Shown one piece after another: positions 1 through 11,124 of a stretch of 64,000 nucleotides of DNA. Origin of the DNA: Dentipellis sp. KUC8613 (taxonomy: Eukaryota > Basidiomycota > Agaricomycetes > Russulales > Hericiaceae); contig NSJX01000051.1 in the NCBI GenBank assembly GCA_002286715.1, positions 35,906 to 99,905 of the forward strand. Direction: 5' to 3'. The position numbers and the translations under genes were made by a program. Every line of letters starts with the position of its first letter. The first letter of the stretch is position 1. The notes beneath the pieces were generated by a model, which worked only from the letters and a program-made list of their open reading frames with translations, searched no databases and was not told where the DNA came from.

Positions 1-39
1 TTGTCACCGGTGGTGACTTGGGTGGTTGTTTCATCGGTT

Positions 40-606
40 CTAGGCCAGTCTTGACACCGGCAGCTCGTGCAGCTCGTGGGATGGCAGTGACCGCAACGAG
101 TGCTGAAGGAGGCGTGTCGCAGCCGAAGCACAGATGTCGTTGCGGTCAAACTGGCACCCAATCGCGAACACACCTAGAGGATGCCAGTCCACTGCAGCTT
201 TGATCCCAGCCTCGGCAACTTCTTGCACCACCGGCATGTCGTACTTGAGCGCGGCCTCGAAAACGCGTCGAACTTCGTCGAGGGTTGTCAATCTGGGTGA
301 GCTGAACGGGTAGCAACAACGGAGGATGATGTCTATGGTTCGGGAATCCTCGGGGACATCGATGATGGGAAGTAGGCTGATGCCAATGGCCTCCGTGGAC
401 TTGGGCTGGGGCAAACTGAACATGTCCTTGAAGAAGGGAGAGGCAAAGGAGAGGAATATCTTGTGGATGTGGAAGTCGACTTTGTCGGAGGTTCGTAACG
501 TGACATCGGCACCGTCATTCTGGCTATCAAATGGAGCCGAGGGTACAGGGAGAAATCTTATGCCTCCTTTACCATGCAGAGTAGCGGGTTTGAGAGAATC
601 GGTCAT
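40..606 (-). pseudogene. BTB/POZ domain protein, C-terminally truncated copy (BTB1)
   Basis: The 188-codon frame starts MTDSLKPATL and carries the family BTB fold: 'ADVTLRTSDKVDFHIHKIFL' at about residues 33-52, 'SPFFKDMF', then 'RRVFEAALKYDMPVVQEVAEAG'. BTB proteins usually dimerise and act as cullin-3 adaptors or transcription cofactors; no other domain is visible. The four downstream paralogues continue after the 'ELHxxSAYxYHKL' block for another 120-140 residues, whereas this one stops three codons after 'HELPVS', and the bases beyond show no resemblance to the rest of the family. It is either a truncated pseudogene or a shortened gene. Only 39 bases of window remain downstream, so an intron leading outside cannot be excluded. 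It is the last member of a head-to-tail minus-strand array. Confidence 0.7.
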
Positions 607-1238
607 GATGTACGGATGCAGAGAGAAAGAGGGCGGGGGAAGATGAGAGGGTGAAAGGCAAACTTCCTTGTGTTTGGTCGACTTAAAAAGAGGGAATGCT
701 GCGCAGTTTTTTTCCTGATAGTTTCTGTATCGAAGACGGAAGCTTGAGGAGGATGATCTTTGTCCGGGCTGGCAATGGATATATCAACCTAGCTAATAAC
801 GTCAATGAGCTGCGGATTCATTCGATAATGATTCAGAAAGGAAATGGGCCCTGACGTTGACGCTGGACGTGCGCGTGAGCAATCAGACGGCTTCGACGAT
901 AGCGTGTTCGAATGCCAACCAAGCTAAGCGGGCACGAAGAAAAGGTGCCCTGATGTACATTATCATGCCCGCAAGGCTAAGGCACCAGCTCCCGCACATC
1001 TCCGCAGCTGTCAGACCGGGTCCTGCCACTTCTTTTCTTCTTTGCATTATCATATACAAAAAAAGGATTCCGATATCTTTCGAATTCATTCATGTGATCC
1101 TTGGAGCATTCAACGCACAGCACCATCCACTCTCGATGCGATCGCTGCGGGCACGCTGGAACTTGAGTCGCGTGTTTGCCCCTTAGGAAGGGTCGAAATA
1201 CTTACTGCGGATTTGCAGAAATGTTCCTCTATTGCGGC
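607..1238. other. Intergenic, BTB1 promoter side / BTB2 3' side
   Basis: No gene recognised. It contains the upstream region of BTB1 and the 3' flank of BTB2; no clear TATA element was found. Short frames on both strands have no family signature. Confidence 0.6.
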
Positions 1239-2232
1239 TCACTCGCAGAACTTTGGAATGGGTATCTGGACGAAGGAATCCGAGTGTGTCAGAAGCTCCG
1301 AGCGAGAGATGAAGGCCTGATCTCACCTCTGCGACTACGCGGTCAACTTCCTGTGCCAACAAGTTGCTAATTTTTCGACCTCCATCCGAGAGATCCTTCC
1401 TTCCATGGTTGGGACAATATATATTTGACCAGTTGTGTAGAACTTTGTCGGATGTGATGGCAGCCCCGCTGGGCGAATGCACCAGCGTGTCCCGTGCACG
1501 GTCGAAGTAATCCCAGAGCCTCTGGTTCGCATACCACTGGGCAGAATATTTGTCCGGAACCAAACAGCTCCCGCAAAAGGTTTTGGATAGGATTTCGTCA
1601 CTGATATAATGTTCAAGCCAGCCTCGTGTGAAAACCACGCGGAATGCTGCACCGCAGCAACGGCCGTGCCACTGCACCAGCTTGTGGTACTGATATGCGG
1701 ACACTTGGCGCAGTTCTTCGGACTCCAGTGACTGGAGGGAGTGCTGGAGAAGACATGCTGCGGCTGCGCGACAGACGTCCTCGCGCTCGTACCGGCATCC
1801 GAGGACAAAGACGCCGAGGGGATCTTCTTTGACGAAGGTCTTGAGCCCAGCTTCGGAGAGGCTTTGCACCGCCTTCATTTCGTATTTCAGTGCGGCCTCG
1901 AAGGCGCGTCGGGCATCAATCAAGCTTGTGGAAGAAGGCGGGGTGAAAGGGTAGCATGTGCGCAGGATGAAGTCAACGGTAGTCGCATCCTCCGGGACTT
2001 CGATGATAGGTAGGCTTGTGTTGTCCGCAGGTTGAGGGAGCTGAAACATCTCTTCGAAGAAGGGGGAGGCGAGGGAGAGAATGACCTTGTGTGCATAGAA
2101 GTCGACCGCATCTGAACTGCGGAGGACGACATCTGCCCCAACCCTCGGTTCGTGGAAAGGAGCATGCGCAACCTGCGGATGGGTGTTTTCGGCAGGTGTC
2201 GGCTTGATGGGACTCAACTTCGAGTCGGCCAT
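1239..2232 (-). CDS. BTB/POZ domain protein (BTB2)
   Basis: Two exons: 1327-2232 and a 27-nt last exon 1239-1265. The first begins MADSKLSPIKPT, has the BTB domain ('ADVVLRSSDAVDFYAHKVIL', 'SPFFEEMFQLPQP') in roughly residues 30-150, the conserved 'RRAFEAALKYEMKAVQ' helix and 'QYHKLVQWHGRCC', and ends 'EVDRVVAE' at a GTGAGA donor. The last exon adds IPIPKFCE and a stop, after a CCAG acceptor. Reading straight through the donor would give an unrelated 40-residue tail, so the spliced form is preferred because all four full-length paralogues can be spliced to an identical 27-nt length. Probable role: protein-interaction adaptor, likely cytosolic or nuclear; substrate unknown. Confidence 0.82.
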
Positions 2233-2912
2233 ACTGAGCGAGTAAGGGCGAGAAAGAGGTGATGCGAAGGTGAAGAAAATACGGAGCTACTAGCTGGTTT
2301 TGACAGGAACGAGATTACGCGATTGTTTTTGAGATATCGATAAGAGGCCGCAGCGCTAATTTGCAAGAAGGTAGCAGCTCGACATGAGGCCTGCCTGTCA
2401 AGACGGGGATGCTGCGGAACCATCGACTGGCAACTCGATAGGGAAGCAACGCACCGAATCGAACACGTATGTCCAAAGTTAGGGAAGAGCGCTGCGCAGA
2501 TCGTTCTCAGATAGCGAAGAAGCGAGATGCACGGCCGAGCGTCAAGTGACGGTCGATGTAGCCTGTGGACAGGTTCGAAATAAGAATCCATAAACACATA
2601 TAGGTCACTTCCAAAGTCATCTGACCTTGGCGTTGACGCAGCAGCATTTATCGTCGAAAACATGAATATCCTCAACACACGAGCGAGATCCAATTTCCAT
2701 GATTTTCTTTTGGGTACGCGCTTAGACCCACGCCAACGTGACAGTATCACAGTCATCGCATAACAGCAATATCGCAGCCAGGCATGTACAAGAACGATAT
2801 AACCTGTCCCGGGACCTATCAGTGACTGCGCTCAAGATTAATCGTAGCTTTGTTCTGAGAGATTTAGAGTATACTTACTGTATTTCCGCGCTCACATTTC
2901 ATTTTTGCTCAC
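2233..2912. other. Intergenic between BTB2 and BTB3
   Basis: Upstream region of BTB2 and 3' flank of BTB3. No gene, RNA or repeat could be supported here. Confidence 0.55.
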
Positions 2913-3921
2913 TCAAACACAAAACTTTGGAACTGGAATCTGGAATGATAAATGAATATAAGCAAAACGAAAGCAAATGGCAAGACCTTCGTAAAATTTT
3001 CACCTCCGAAACGAGGCGGTCGACTTCCCTGCCCAATATCTCCACGAACTCTCGCCTCCCTTTCTGGCAATCTTTCCCGGCACATGAACCCCTACCACAG
3101 TTCCATCGATCTTTTGGACCGAGGAGCTGTTCGGATGCGACAGCCGCACTGCTCGGACACGCCGCTAGAGTTTCCCGCACACGGCCAAGATACTCCCAGA
3201 GGCCCTTTGGTGCAAGCCACTCCGAACCCGCAGCCGGGTCCTTGATCCAACAGGAGCAGCGGGCGTTGTTTTGTGCCGAAACATCACCGTTCTCAAACCA
3301 ATCTCTTCCAAACACCGCGCCAGATGCCGCAGCACAACAGCGCGCATGCCATCGTGTAAGCTTGTGATAGTCATAGGCGGACAGATCATGCAGCTCGTCG
3401 CACTCCAGTGACTGGAGTGGATGTTGGAGAAGGCTAATCGCGGCGGAGCGACATATGTCTTCACGGTTGGTTCGGCACCCGATGACAAAGATTCCCAGAG
3501 GCTCCTTCTCCGTTATAGTCGCAAGCCCAACTTCGGCGACATCTTGCACGGCAGGTATATCATACTTGAGCGCAGCCTCGAAAACGCGTCGGACATCCGT
3601 CATGTTCGTCAGGGGGGGTGAGCTGAAAGGGTAACAGATCCGCAGGATGAGATTGAAAGTCTGTGCATCTTCGGTTATGTCGATGACGGGAATTCGAGAT
3701 GCAACACTTGTCGCCTGGGGAAGACTGAACATGTCCTTGAAGAAGGGAGAGGCGAATGAAAGCAAAAATTTGTGCACATAAAATTCAGCCTTGTCCGAGG
3801 TGCGTAAGATAATGTCTGCACCAGCGTCCACGCTATCGAAGGGGGCGGGGGCAACTGGTGGTTTAGCGACTTTGGAAGCTGGCTTCTGAGCCGAAGCACT
3901 AGGTTTTGAGGAGTCGACCAT
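2913..3921 (-). CDS. BTB/POZ domain protein (BTB3)
   Basis: Exon 1 is 3004-3921 and the last exon 2913-2939 (27 nt). The start is set at MVDSSKPSASAQK because the BTB homology begins shortly after it; an in-frame ATG at 4308 would add 129 low-complexity residues absent from the paralogues, and a TATA-like element (TATATTT, minus strand, 4013-4019) lies between the two, so the longer start is disfavoured. The BTB core ('ADIILRTSDKAEFYVHKFLL', 'SPFFKDMFSLPQ') is followed by the family alpha-helical region and 'YDYHKLTRWHARCC'. Exon 1 ends 'EVDRLVSE'; exon 2 encodes IPVPKFCV. Closest in appearance to BTB1 and BTB2. Confidence 0.82.
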
Positions 3922-4914
3922 GTCGAACGGACAGTGAGGATATGGGCGAGGATGAGGGTGAGAGTGGAGAAAGGTGAGAGGAAACGAGTGAGGAACTCTG
4001 ATGCATTGAGTCAAATATAAGACAGAAGCTGCGCAGATCGCCTTGAGGGTTCCGACGTACGTCAAAGACAGAAAAAGGGGTGGGCAGTTCACAACAAGGC
4101 TGTCAAGTGACACGCCTACCCTGCTGATAACGTCAACTGAATGCGGATTCTCCTGATAGCGCCTCAGATAGGGAAGCACATCCTCACCTTTACTGCGATC
4201 CCCGGACCGTGAGCACCCGGAAACTTCTACAATAGCAGCGAAGATGCATACGAGTACGGATGACCAACCCGTCAATCTGAATTGGGCAGTTTTCGTTGAA
4301 AAACGCACGAGACGGACATTACCACGGCTCTGGAGAGTTTGACCTTCAAATCACCTCATCCGTCTCCTTGAGAATACTCCGTATAGAATGAATGGGTTGA
4401 GAAGTACCCCATTTTGTGCACGGGCGCCGGTGCACGACAGGTGGTATTCGGAGTCACGAAAGTACCATGCATGAGGTCCCTGCTGCAGCTAGAGACTCTA
4501 CCAGAATGGCCGCAAGAATAAGCACAAGTAATGACTATGTTGAACAATATCCATGCCTGATTCATCGACATACTGCGCAGCAGGTAACTCGAGCTGACAA
4601 GCGATGCAAACATAGCGACCAGCAGCACCCAGAATATCTGAAATCACAGCATCTTATCGTTTTCAATGTTCGCGTATGTCATGAGGAAAAATATAGGGTC
4701 ACCTTCATCGCGAGTACTAATGAATTTTATTACCCGAAGCCTACCGCCATTCGTCCCCGATCAACCCTTCCGATCTTCATTCTGTGGCGAGACGCGTTCG
4801 TCACATTGCGATAATTTTGGCCGCAATGCCTGTAAGCCACATGTTTATCATACTTTGGAAGAATAATATTAGGATACGTTACGCACCACAGGTCCCTTTC
4901 ATAGCGCGATTCAC
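3922..4914. other. Intergenic between BTB3 and BTB4
   Basis: About 1 kb. The BTB3 promoter occupies the left end (TATA-like element at 4013-4019, about 90 bp from its ATG). A hydrophobic 90-codon minus frame at 4356-4628 has no recognisable family. Nothing else is supported. Confidence 0.5.
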
Positions 4915-5960
4915 TCAATGTAAGAAACTTGGAATGTGAACCTAGAGTTTTGCCGATGTAAGATTCATGATACTCATGGCATCACTCGACTTGAATGGAA
5001 CACTCCTACCTGAGAAACGACGCGGTCCACTTCCTTAGCGAACAGCTGGGAAAACTCCAGTCTACCTTTCTCGTAATCATCCTTGCAGCTACAGCTACCA
5101 CCAAACCTCGAATATGGCTTCCTCCAGGTATTGCGCATGCCCCGTACATTTTCGGCTAAGATGGCCGAACCACTCGGACAAAAGATGAGGATGTCCTTTG
5201 CTTTGCTCAAATAATTCCAGAGGACAATCGATACATACCATGTGGAAGGCAATGGGTCTTGCTTGAAGCAGTTTGTACATTTATGCTCTGAATTTTGCAG
5301 CACTTGATCGCAGGCCAGAAACCACTCCCGTGACGAGACAACACCAGCAGCAGCAATGCAACAAAGTCTGTGCCACTTGGTAAGCTTGTGATAGGTGAAT
5401 GCCGAAATCGTGTGCAGCTCTTCCGATTCTAGAGATGTCAAGGAATGGTGAACGAGGTGCTTGGCAGCCAGCCGGCAAATGTCGTCCCGGTTGCACCTAC
5501 ACGCGATGGCAAAAACACCCAGAGGATCCTCTTCGACGACCGCTTTGAGTCCTGCTTCAGCAACAGCCTGAACCGCATCGATCTCGTACTTCGTGGAAGC
5601 TTCAAGGACAAGTCGCACTTCGCTAAGTTTCGAGAATGTGGGCGAGCGGACTGGATAGCATGAACGCAAAACAAACTCGAGCGTATGCGCATCCTCTGTG
5701 ACATTGACGATCGGCAGGCCATCGGAAGAGATCGCGGGATCGGTGGATGGCGTGGAGCCTGCAGGGGGCTGTGGTACGCGAAACATGTCTTTGAAGAGAG
5801 GCGAAGCAAGAGAAAGGATGATCTTGTGGACCCTAAAGTCGACTTGGTCCGAGGAGCGCAAGACAACGTCCGCGTCTGTGTCGTCGCCATCGAACGGCGC
5901 GGCGGCCTTCCTTGGCTCTAGAGCAGGCGCAGCAATAGTGGTTCCTTGGGTACTTGACAT
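4915..5960 (-). CDS. BTB/POZ domain protein (BTB4)
   Basis: Exon 1 5010-5960 begins MSSTQGTTIAAPALEPRK; BTB core 'ADVVLRSSDQVDFRVHKIIL' and 'SPLFKDMFRVPQPP', then a slightly longer Ser/Pro linker than its paralogues, the 'VRLVLEASTKYEIDAVQ' helix and 'FTYHKLTKWHRLCC'. It ends 'EVDRVVSQ' at a GTAGGA donor. The 27-nt last exon (4915-4941) follows a CTCTAG acceptor and encodes VHIPSFLH plus stop, matching the length and the I-P-x-F pattern of BTB2 and BTB3. Function as for the family: a probable adaptor, specificity unknown. Confidence 0.82.
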
Positions 5961-6391
5961 TGCAGTAATGTTAATGCTGATAATGACAAAATGCGACGGT
6001 GATGCCTGGTCCGGATTGTGTGGAGTCGGGTGATTTGAGCAGGTGCCCGGTAGAGATTCACCTTGAATACCACAGATGATACACAGAATTTCCTTCCTAC
6101 AAATTAGAACGCTGGGTGGGATGAGATGCTGTACGAAGTGACTGCCTTGCTTCGGTAGAGTGGACGATCAAGAAATAGAGTCGCCCGGTGGCAAACCCAG
6201 CGTCGGGATAGTCCGAATTCAGTAATTCATACCGTTCTGGGAGACGAAAGGTGGCTGATACCACTCCAATTTGTTTCTACATCTTCAAACAGCTCGTACA
6301 TAAATCAATATACTATGCTTCCTGCTTCTACACGTTCCTTAAGCGAGTCGATCGAGCCTCTGCGCCGTCCAAACGCTTTTCAACTCACAGA
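5961..6391. other. Intergenic between BTB4 and BTB5
   Basis: Upstream region of BTB4 and 3' flank of BTB5. No further element recognised. Confidence 0.55.
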
Positions 6392-7422
6392 CTACGCATG
6401 TTGACACGAAAACGACACCTGCAAAAGCGACGGCGACGTCGCGACAGATCGGTCAAGATGCAGAAACCCCAGCAAAATCAGAAGATATTCACCTGCGCCA
6501 CCGCTCTATCCACCTCTTCCGCAAACACCTGCGCGAAATTCCGCAGCGCATCCTGGTTCCCATCCATCCTCGTCTTGCAATTACAACACGCTCGCGCCTC
6601 GTCCAGAGTGGCCCTGAGGAACATCGGATCCGAGACGACGTGCCCAGAGGGCATATCCTTGAGCGCTCCTTTGGTCTGCTCGATGTATTTCCACCACCAA
6701 TGCGTCGCCCGATACGCCGTTCCCGCCCGTGATACGATTTTCGTCCGCGGTGAGTCTGCAGGGAAGCAGTTGCATGGGGACGGGAGCTGCATCGCGGCCT
6801 GTTGAAACATGGCCGTCGGGAATGTCGTAATCCATGTCCAATTTGCTGTGACGGAAATTGCTGCCTCACCACATCGCTGGCGATAGTGCACAAGCTCATA
6901 AAACTGCCTCCCGTCAAGCAGATGCAGGTCGCTGGAGTATAGGTATTTGAGGGGGTTCGTACACGTGGCAGCACGCGCCGCTAGGTCGGGTAGGTCATAG
7001 TGTGCCGCGAGGGCGTAGATGCTGACGGGATAAGATGGGATCATCGCGATGAGCTTGTCCTCCGCGATCTCCTGGAGGACCTCCATCTGGTATTTGCGGG
7101 ATAATTCGAGCACAATGCGTGTATCTTCCATGCCTATGACCTTCGGGCGTCTGGTGGGATAGCACGCGCGCAGCATGATGTCGATGGCGCGCGCATCCTC
7201 GGTGAGCGGAATAATTTGACGTTGCGATGACGGTTCGATCGAGTTTGGAGAGACTTCTTGTGGTAATGTGAACATGCTGCAGAATATCGGTGATGCCATC
7301 GACAAAATATTTTTGAATACTACAAAGTAGACATTGTCGGAAGAGCTGAGAGTGACATCGCCGTCAGGGCCGTCGAACGGCGCATCCGCATATCGAGGTG
7401 TGTCGCGCGTGTCAGACAACAT
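6392..7422 (-). CDS. BTB/POZ domain protein, divergent member (BTB5)
   Basis: Exon 1 6493-7422 begins MLSDTRDTPRYADAPFDG; the BTB signature is 'GDVTLSSSDNVYFVVFKNIL' then 'SPIFCSMFTLPQE'. It is the most divergent member: the H-K of the other copies is F-K here, and the central region 'EVLQEIAEDKLIAMIPSYPVS' resembles BTB families annotated in many Agaricomycetes. Exon 1 ends 'EEVDRAVAQ' at a GTGAAT donor. A 27-nt final exon (6392-6418) encoding VSFSCQHA is inferred from the paralogues; without splicing the frame would stop three codons later (VNIF), so the end is less certain than in BTB2-4. A TATA element lies 90 bp upstream. Confidence 0.75.
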
Positions 7423-7511
7423 GATGAAGTCGGCGAACCGTAAACGGCGCGAAAAATGAGGGCGGAGGACGCGGTGAAGTCAGATGGGAGGGAGAAACAG
7501 TGCGTGTTCGT

Positions 7512-7517
7512 CTTATA
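7512..7517 (-). promoter_or_regulatory. TATA-like element of BTB5
   Basis: TATAAG on the minus strand, about 90 bp upstream of the BTB5 ATG; position is typical for a fungal core promoter. Not experimentally supported. Confidence 0.4.
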
Positions 7518-9309
7518 ACGACGCGCTTGTCATCCCAGGCCCGGAATTGTACATTCTACATCTAGTCTGGGAGGGCGATCAATGATCAGCGCACGTTCTT
7601 CATCACAAAAGGTAGTAGCAGAGCATACCAGGACACATATGTACCGATAGAAAAGCGATAACACGGAAGCCACATCGGCTGTCGCGTTGGTCGACCCTTA
7701 CAAGGTAAACTTCTATTCTTGTCCGCGGATACTGGGAGAAACGGCGCCTCCAGACAGAATTTACGCTTTAGCTGTCGACGAGAAGGTGATGCGGGGGTCG
7801 AAAGCGCTGGCTCGAGACGTGGCACTACCGTATTGAGAACGGGCAGCGGTCCGGATGTGTCCGAAGATCCTGCAGCGTCACATTACTTGCAGTCCTATCA
7901 GCTCGACATTTGGACGTCTGACACTTCGATGCGTTTGGAAGGGCGCAGTGCCTTGCGAAGGCCCTCGAAAGGATGCATATGGCTGGAGAACACAAACTTG
8001 GTTTTGCAAGAGCAAGAGATACTGTAGTTGCGGTGAGACCAACGACAAGCTCAGAGCCTGAGGGAGAGGGATAATCGTGGTACGCCCCATTTGAAGCTTC
8101 GCCGGACGTCACAACGTCAACAACGACGTCAAGTGTCTGATTCCGGAATTAGAGACGTTACATCGACGACCACCTAAGAAGAAGAACTTACATTTCACTC
8201 TCGCGGCACGACAGCAAATTGGCTTCAAGTCACCTTCTATCCTCAATTCCCCGACTGTGCGTTTTCTATGAAAACCATGATACAGTGCGTGCCTGAGATA
8301 GAGGCGGGGACAGGTAAGTCCGCAGAGCCTGAATGAACTGAAGATGAGACTCGGTGCATTCAATTCAGTGAATGGTTTTGGAACAGTCTAGAAAGCGGGA
8401 TGTCCTCTTCGGCTGCATGACATTTTGAAGCGGCACATTGTGCGATAAGTATGCTGCTTTATCCGATTCTAGAGGAAATGGTTGAGCGAAGGAGAATGCA
8501 TTGCCCAGAAGCGCCGATATCGATATGTTGGCGGAGTTTCGGAAATTGCCGCTACGAGGAAATGCCCGCCACACTCATCTCTTGGAGTCGACTGCTGGCG
8601 TAGGCTCTATTAGAACTTCAATATCCAACGCCCAATGTTCATCGAAAATGACTGTTGTCTACATGTTCGTGTATTAAAGTCAAGTTGTTATCATTTTCTG
8701 CCCCAAACAAACTGTCGTCATGGTGAGTTTACGATTATAGACTCATATTGGAATTTACCGCGTTTCGTACGCTAGTAGACGTAGGACCATCAACGAGATA
8801 GATACTGTCTCGGGGTATGCGCTCTTGAAATTTGATTCATGAAAGACCATCCTTCATCCCCATGAGTAGAATCCCAGACGACTACCCTCTATTATATCGC
8901 GAGCGATTCACTCCTCTCCGGAACCCTCGGCCTCCCGCATTGGTTGCCAAGCACGAATGAAGGCTTTGTACGACCGTTTCTCAGCACGACACAGCTTGGT
9001 CAGGCGTATTCCTTGCTTCTGCTTCCAAGCTTACAGGATACACGTGGGAAGCAGTGAGAAAATCCGGAGGACAACACTCGCACGTGAGACTCACTAATCG
9101 ACGGGTTCCCGTTGTCAAAAAACCACAGGTCTATGGAAGACGTAGGAGGTAGTGAGTACGATTGTTTGCTCTATTCCGGAAGGAAATTCATGTTCAATCA
9201 TTCTAGCTCGATGGAGAGCTCGACTTCATCTACATACTTTGCAATTGTATCCGCTGCTCCCGTTTTCTGCTTTCTCAGCAGCCAATAACTCCACCGGGAT
9301 CGATCACAG

Positions 9310-9520
9310 CCGTTCCAGTATGTCCCTCGTACCTCGAATACTTCCATTTCTGGCGACTCATCCAACACCCTATACGAATCATCCTCGTGACGTGAACAGA
9401 TAACACAATTTGCTCCCGGCTATGGCGCCATCGCTCGTTCAAGCTTCCCTCATCGTCGTGGGCGCGAATTCCACTCCACCCGGACGTGTGATCTGCGTAT
9501 AAAAGCCCAGCATTGACAAG
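9310..9520 (+). repeat. Duplicated promoter block, copy A (upstream of CA1)
   Basis: Shares ordered blocks with 10915-11065: a GGCGACT...CCAACACC segment, then GGCGCCATCGC followed by CTTCCCTCATC-x-TCGTGGG, then CAGCATTG near the start of transcription. The outer block ACCTCGAATACTTCCATTT also occurs on the minus strand upstream of CA3 (around 13150-13175), so all three anhydrase genes carry remnants of one ancestral promoter. Copy limits are approximate. Confidence 0.6.
9498..9504 (+). promoter_or_regulatory. TATA box of carbonic anhydrase 1
   Basis: TATAAAA, 68 bp upstream of the ATG at 9572 and just before the conserved CAGCATTG block. Confidence 0.6.
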
Positions 9521-9571
9521 CATAATGTGGCGTTATCCACCTCGACCAGTTTCTGCCGATAAGCACCCACC

Positions 9572-10323
9572 ATGACCGTCGCCGAAGGATTTCCCAAGGC
9601 CAACGAGGCCTATGTCGCGAACTTTGGAGATAAGGGAGCGCTTCCCATGCCGCCAGGCAGGCATGTCGCAATCGGTATGTTCTCGGCGAGTCAGGGGCGA
9701 CGGGTACAGAACCATTATCACGCTTACAATGGTCGGTTTAGTGACGTGCATGGATGCCCGCCTGGAGTGAGTCTATCTTTGTATCCAAATATCGGGCATG
9801 TATACTGACAATCGGCCACCAGTCCTGCCGCTCATCTAGGGCTCAAGGAGGGTGACGCACATGTTATCCGTAATGCAGGAGGCGTCGCGTATGTTGTACC
9901 TCTAATGCGTACATCCGAATCGCCTTTATCATACTCACGAACGACATCATAATAGATCCGATGCCCTCCGCAGCATCGTCATCTCACAGCGCCTTCTCGG
10001 CACGCGCGAGATAGCCCTCTTCCACCATACCGACTGCGGAATGCTCACCTTCAACACCCCGCAACTGCGCACCATCGTCAAGGATGCTGCGCCCGGTGAT
10101 AGCGACATTGCGGCTCGTGTCGATGATATCCATTTCCACGAATTCAGCAACGTCGACGAGGCGGTGAAGAAGGATGTGGAGTGGCTGAAGGCCCATCCTT
10201 TGGTGCTGAAAGATATTCCTATCACTGGATGGGTTTATGAAGTTGAGACCGGTAAAGTAAGCGGGATGTCTTTTGTCTCCGTGCACTGTTCCTGATATCA
10301 TGTAGGTCAGACAAGTTGCCTAA
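9572..10323 (+). CDS. Beta-class carbonic anhydrase 1
   Basis: Hydrates CO2 to bicarbonate with a zinc ion. Five exons: 9572-9674, 9742-9766, 9823-9888, 9956-10256, 10306-10323. It begins [20 protein letters not shown]. The 25-nt second exon encodes V-T-C-M-D-A-R-L, which contains the first zinc Cys and the catalytic Asp-Arg pair (C-x-D-x-R); exon 3 gives '[19 protein letters not shown]'; exon 4 has 'FHHTDCGM' with the zinc His and Cys (H-x-x-C). The 18-nt last exon encodes VRQVA. No signal peptide, so cytosolic. About 170 residues, the short fungal beta-CA form. All splice junctions keep frame and follow GT-AG. Confidence 0.92.
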
Positions 10324-11124
10324 ATTATGGGGGTCACAGTATCAGGAAGATCGTATAGCGCGTGTTTGTATCAATATCTCATTCATCCCACGAAGAAATC
10401 TCTGTGTGCTGTGCTGTTTATCAAGGGCCCAGAAAGTTGAGCTCAATATTGGGTAAATCCAAGTGCTGCGGGTATGTCACGGAGAAGGAGCCTGATTATT
10501 AGGGATTGTCAAGTCGTCAGGTCCTCGGAACCAATTGTGAGAACTGCAGGTGCTCGCCCTTTTCCGGCCTGACAGGACAGGCGGTGGAATCAAATCGATC
10601 CACACACTCTAGGATGGCTCGATTTCAAGGCCTTTCGATATGGAATGATATCCATCTCCTTCAAGATGATTACCAACTTCGAGTGAAGGCTTTGTAAAGG
10701 TCACGTCCCTACCATGCCGTGGCATCCCAGTCAAACAGACCGTCCCGTCTTCCTCCTTGTAAATTTCCTGCGGAGGGTTTCGGTTACGGAGCAGCAGGTT
10801 GCAAAGATGACGAGGACTCACATGTGAAGCTCGTTCCTTGGATCTGTTGTCAGCTTCTTCTGACTCAGCCAGGTTGGCGGCGAGAAACATTCCTTGGCCA
10901 ACAGTTCACCACGTCCATTTTCGGCGACTTGCCCAACACCATACAGACTTCGCTTGCGCTTCTGAATATGGCGCCATCGCACACTTAGTCTTCCCTCATC
11001 TTCGTGGGTGTGACTTTTCCTCCATCTGGAAGCACGATATGTACAAAACCTCAGCATTGGTGAGGGCGACAGAGCATCGTTCGTTCTGCACTACTCGCCT
11101 TCGGTGGACATTGAAGACCCCACC
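10324..11124. other. Intergenic between CA1 and CA2
   Basis: Holds the CA1 3' flank and, from roughly 10660, a diverged copy of the CA1 upstream region (see the repeat at 10915-11065). No independent gene recognised. Confidence 0.55.
10915..11065 (+). repeat. Duplicated promoter block, copy B (upstream of CA2)
   Basis: Diverged copy of 9310-9520. At the position of the CA1 TATA box it reads TACAAAA (11042-11048), followed by the same CAGCATTG block, so the canonical TATA element appears lost in this copy. Confidence 0.6.

Larger units (their letters stand above)
7423..9571. other. Gene-poor interval between BTB5 and carbonic anhydrase 1
   Basis: About 2.1 kb. The left 100 bp are the BTB5 promoter; the right 600 bp are the upstream region of carbonic anhydrase 1 and resemble the upstream region of carbonic anhydrase 2. 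Open frames at 7586-8574 on both strands are short, overlap one another and show no recognisable domain. Confidence 0.5.

Noticed and set aside
3922..4308. In-frame 129-residue extension of BTB3
   Set aside because: Absent from paralogues, low complexity, and a TATA-like element lies within it.
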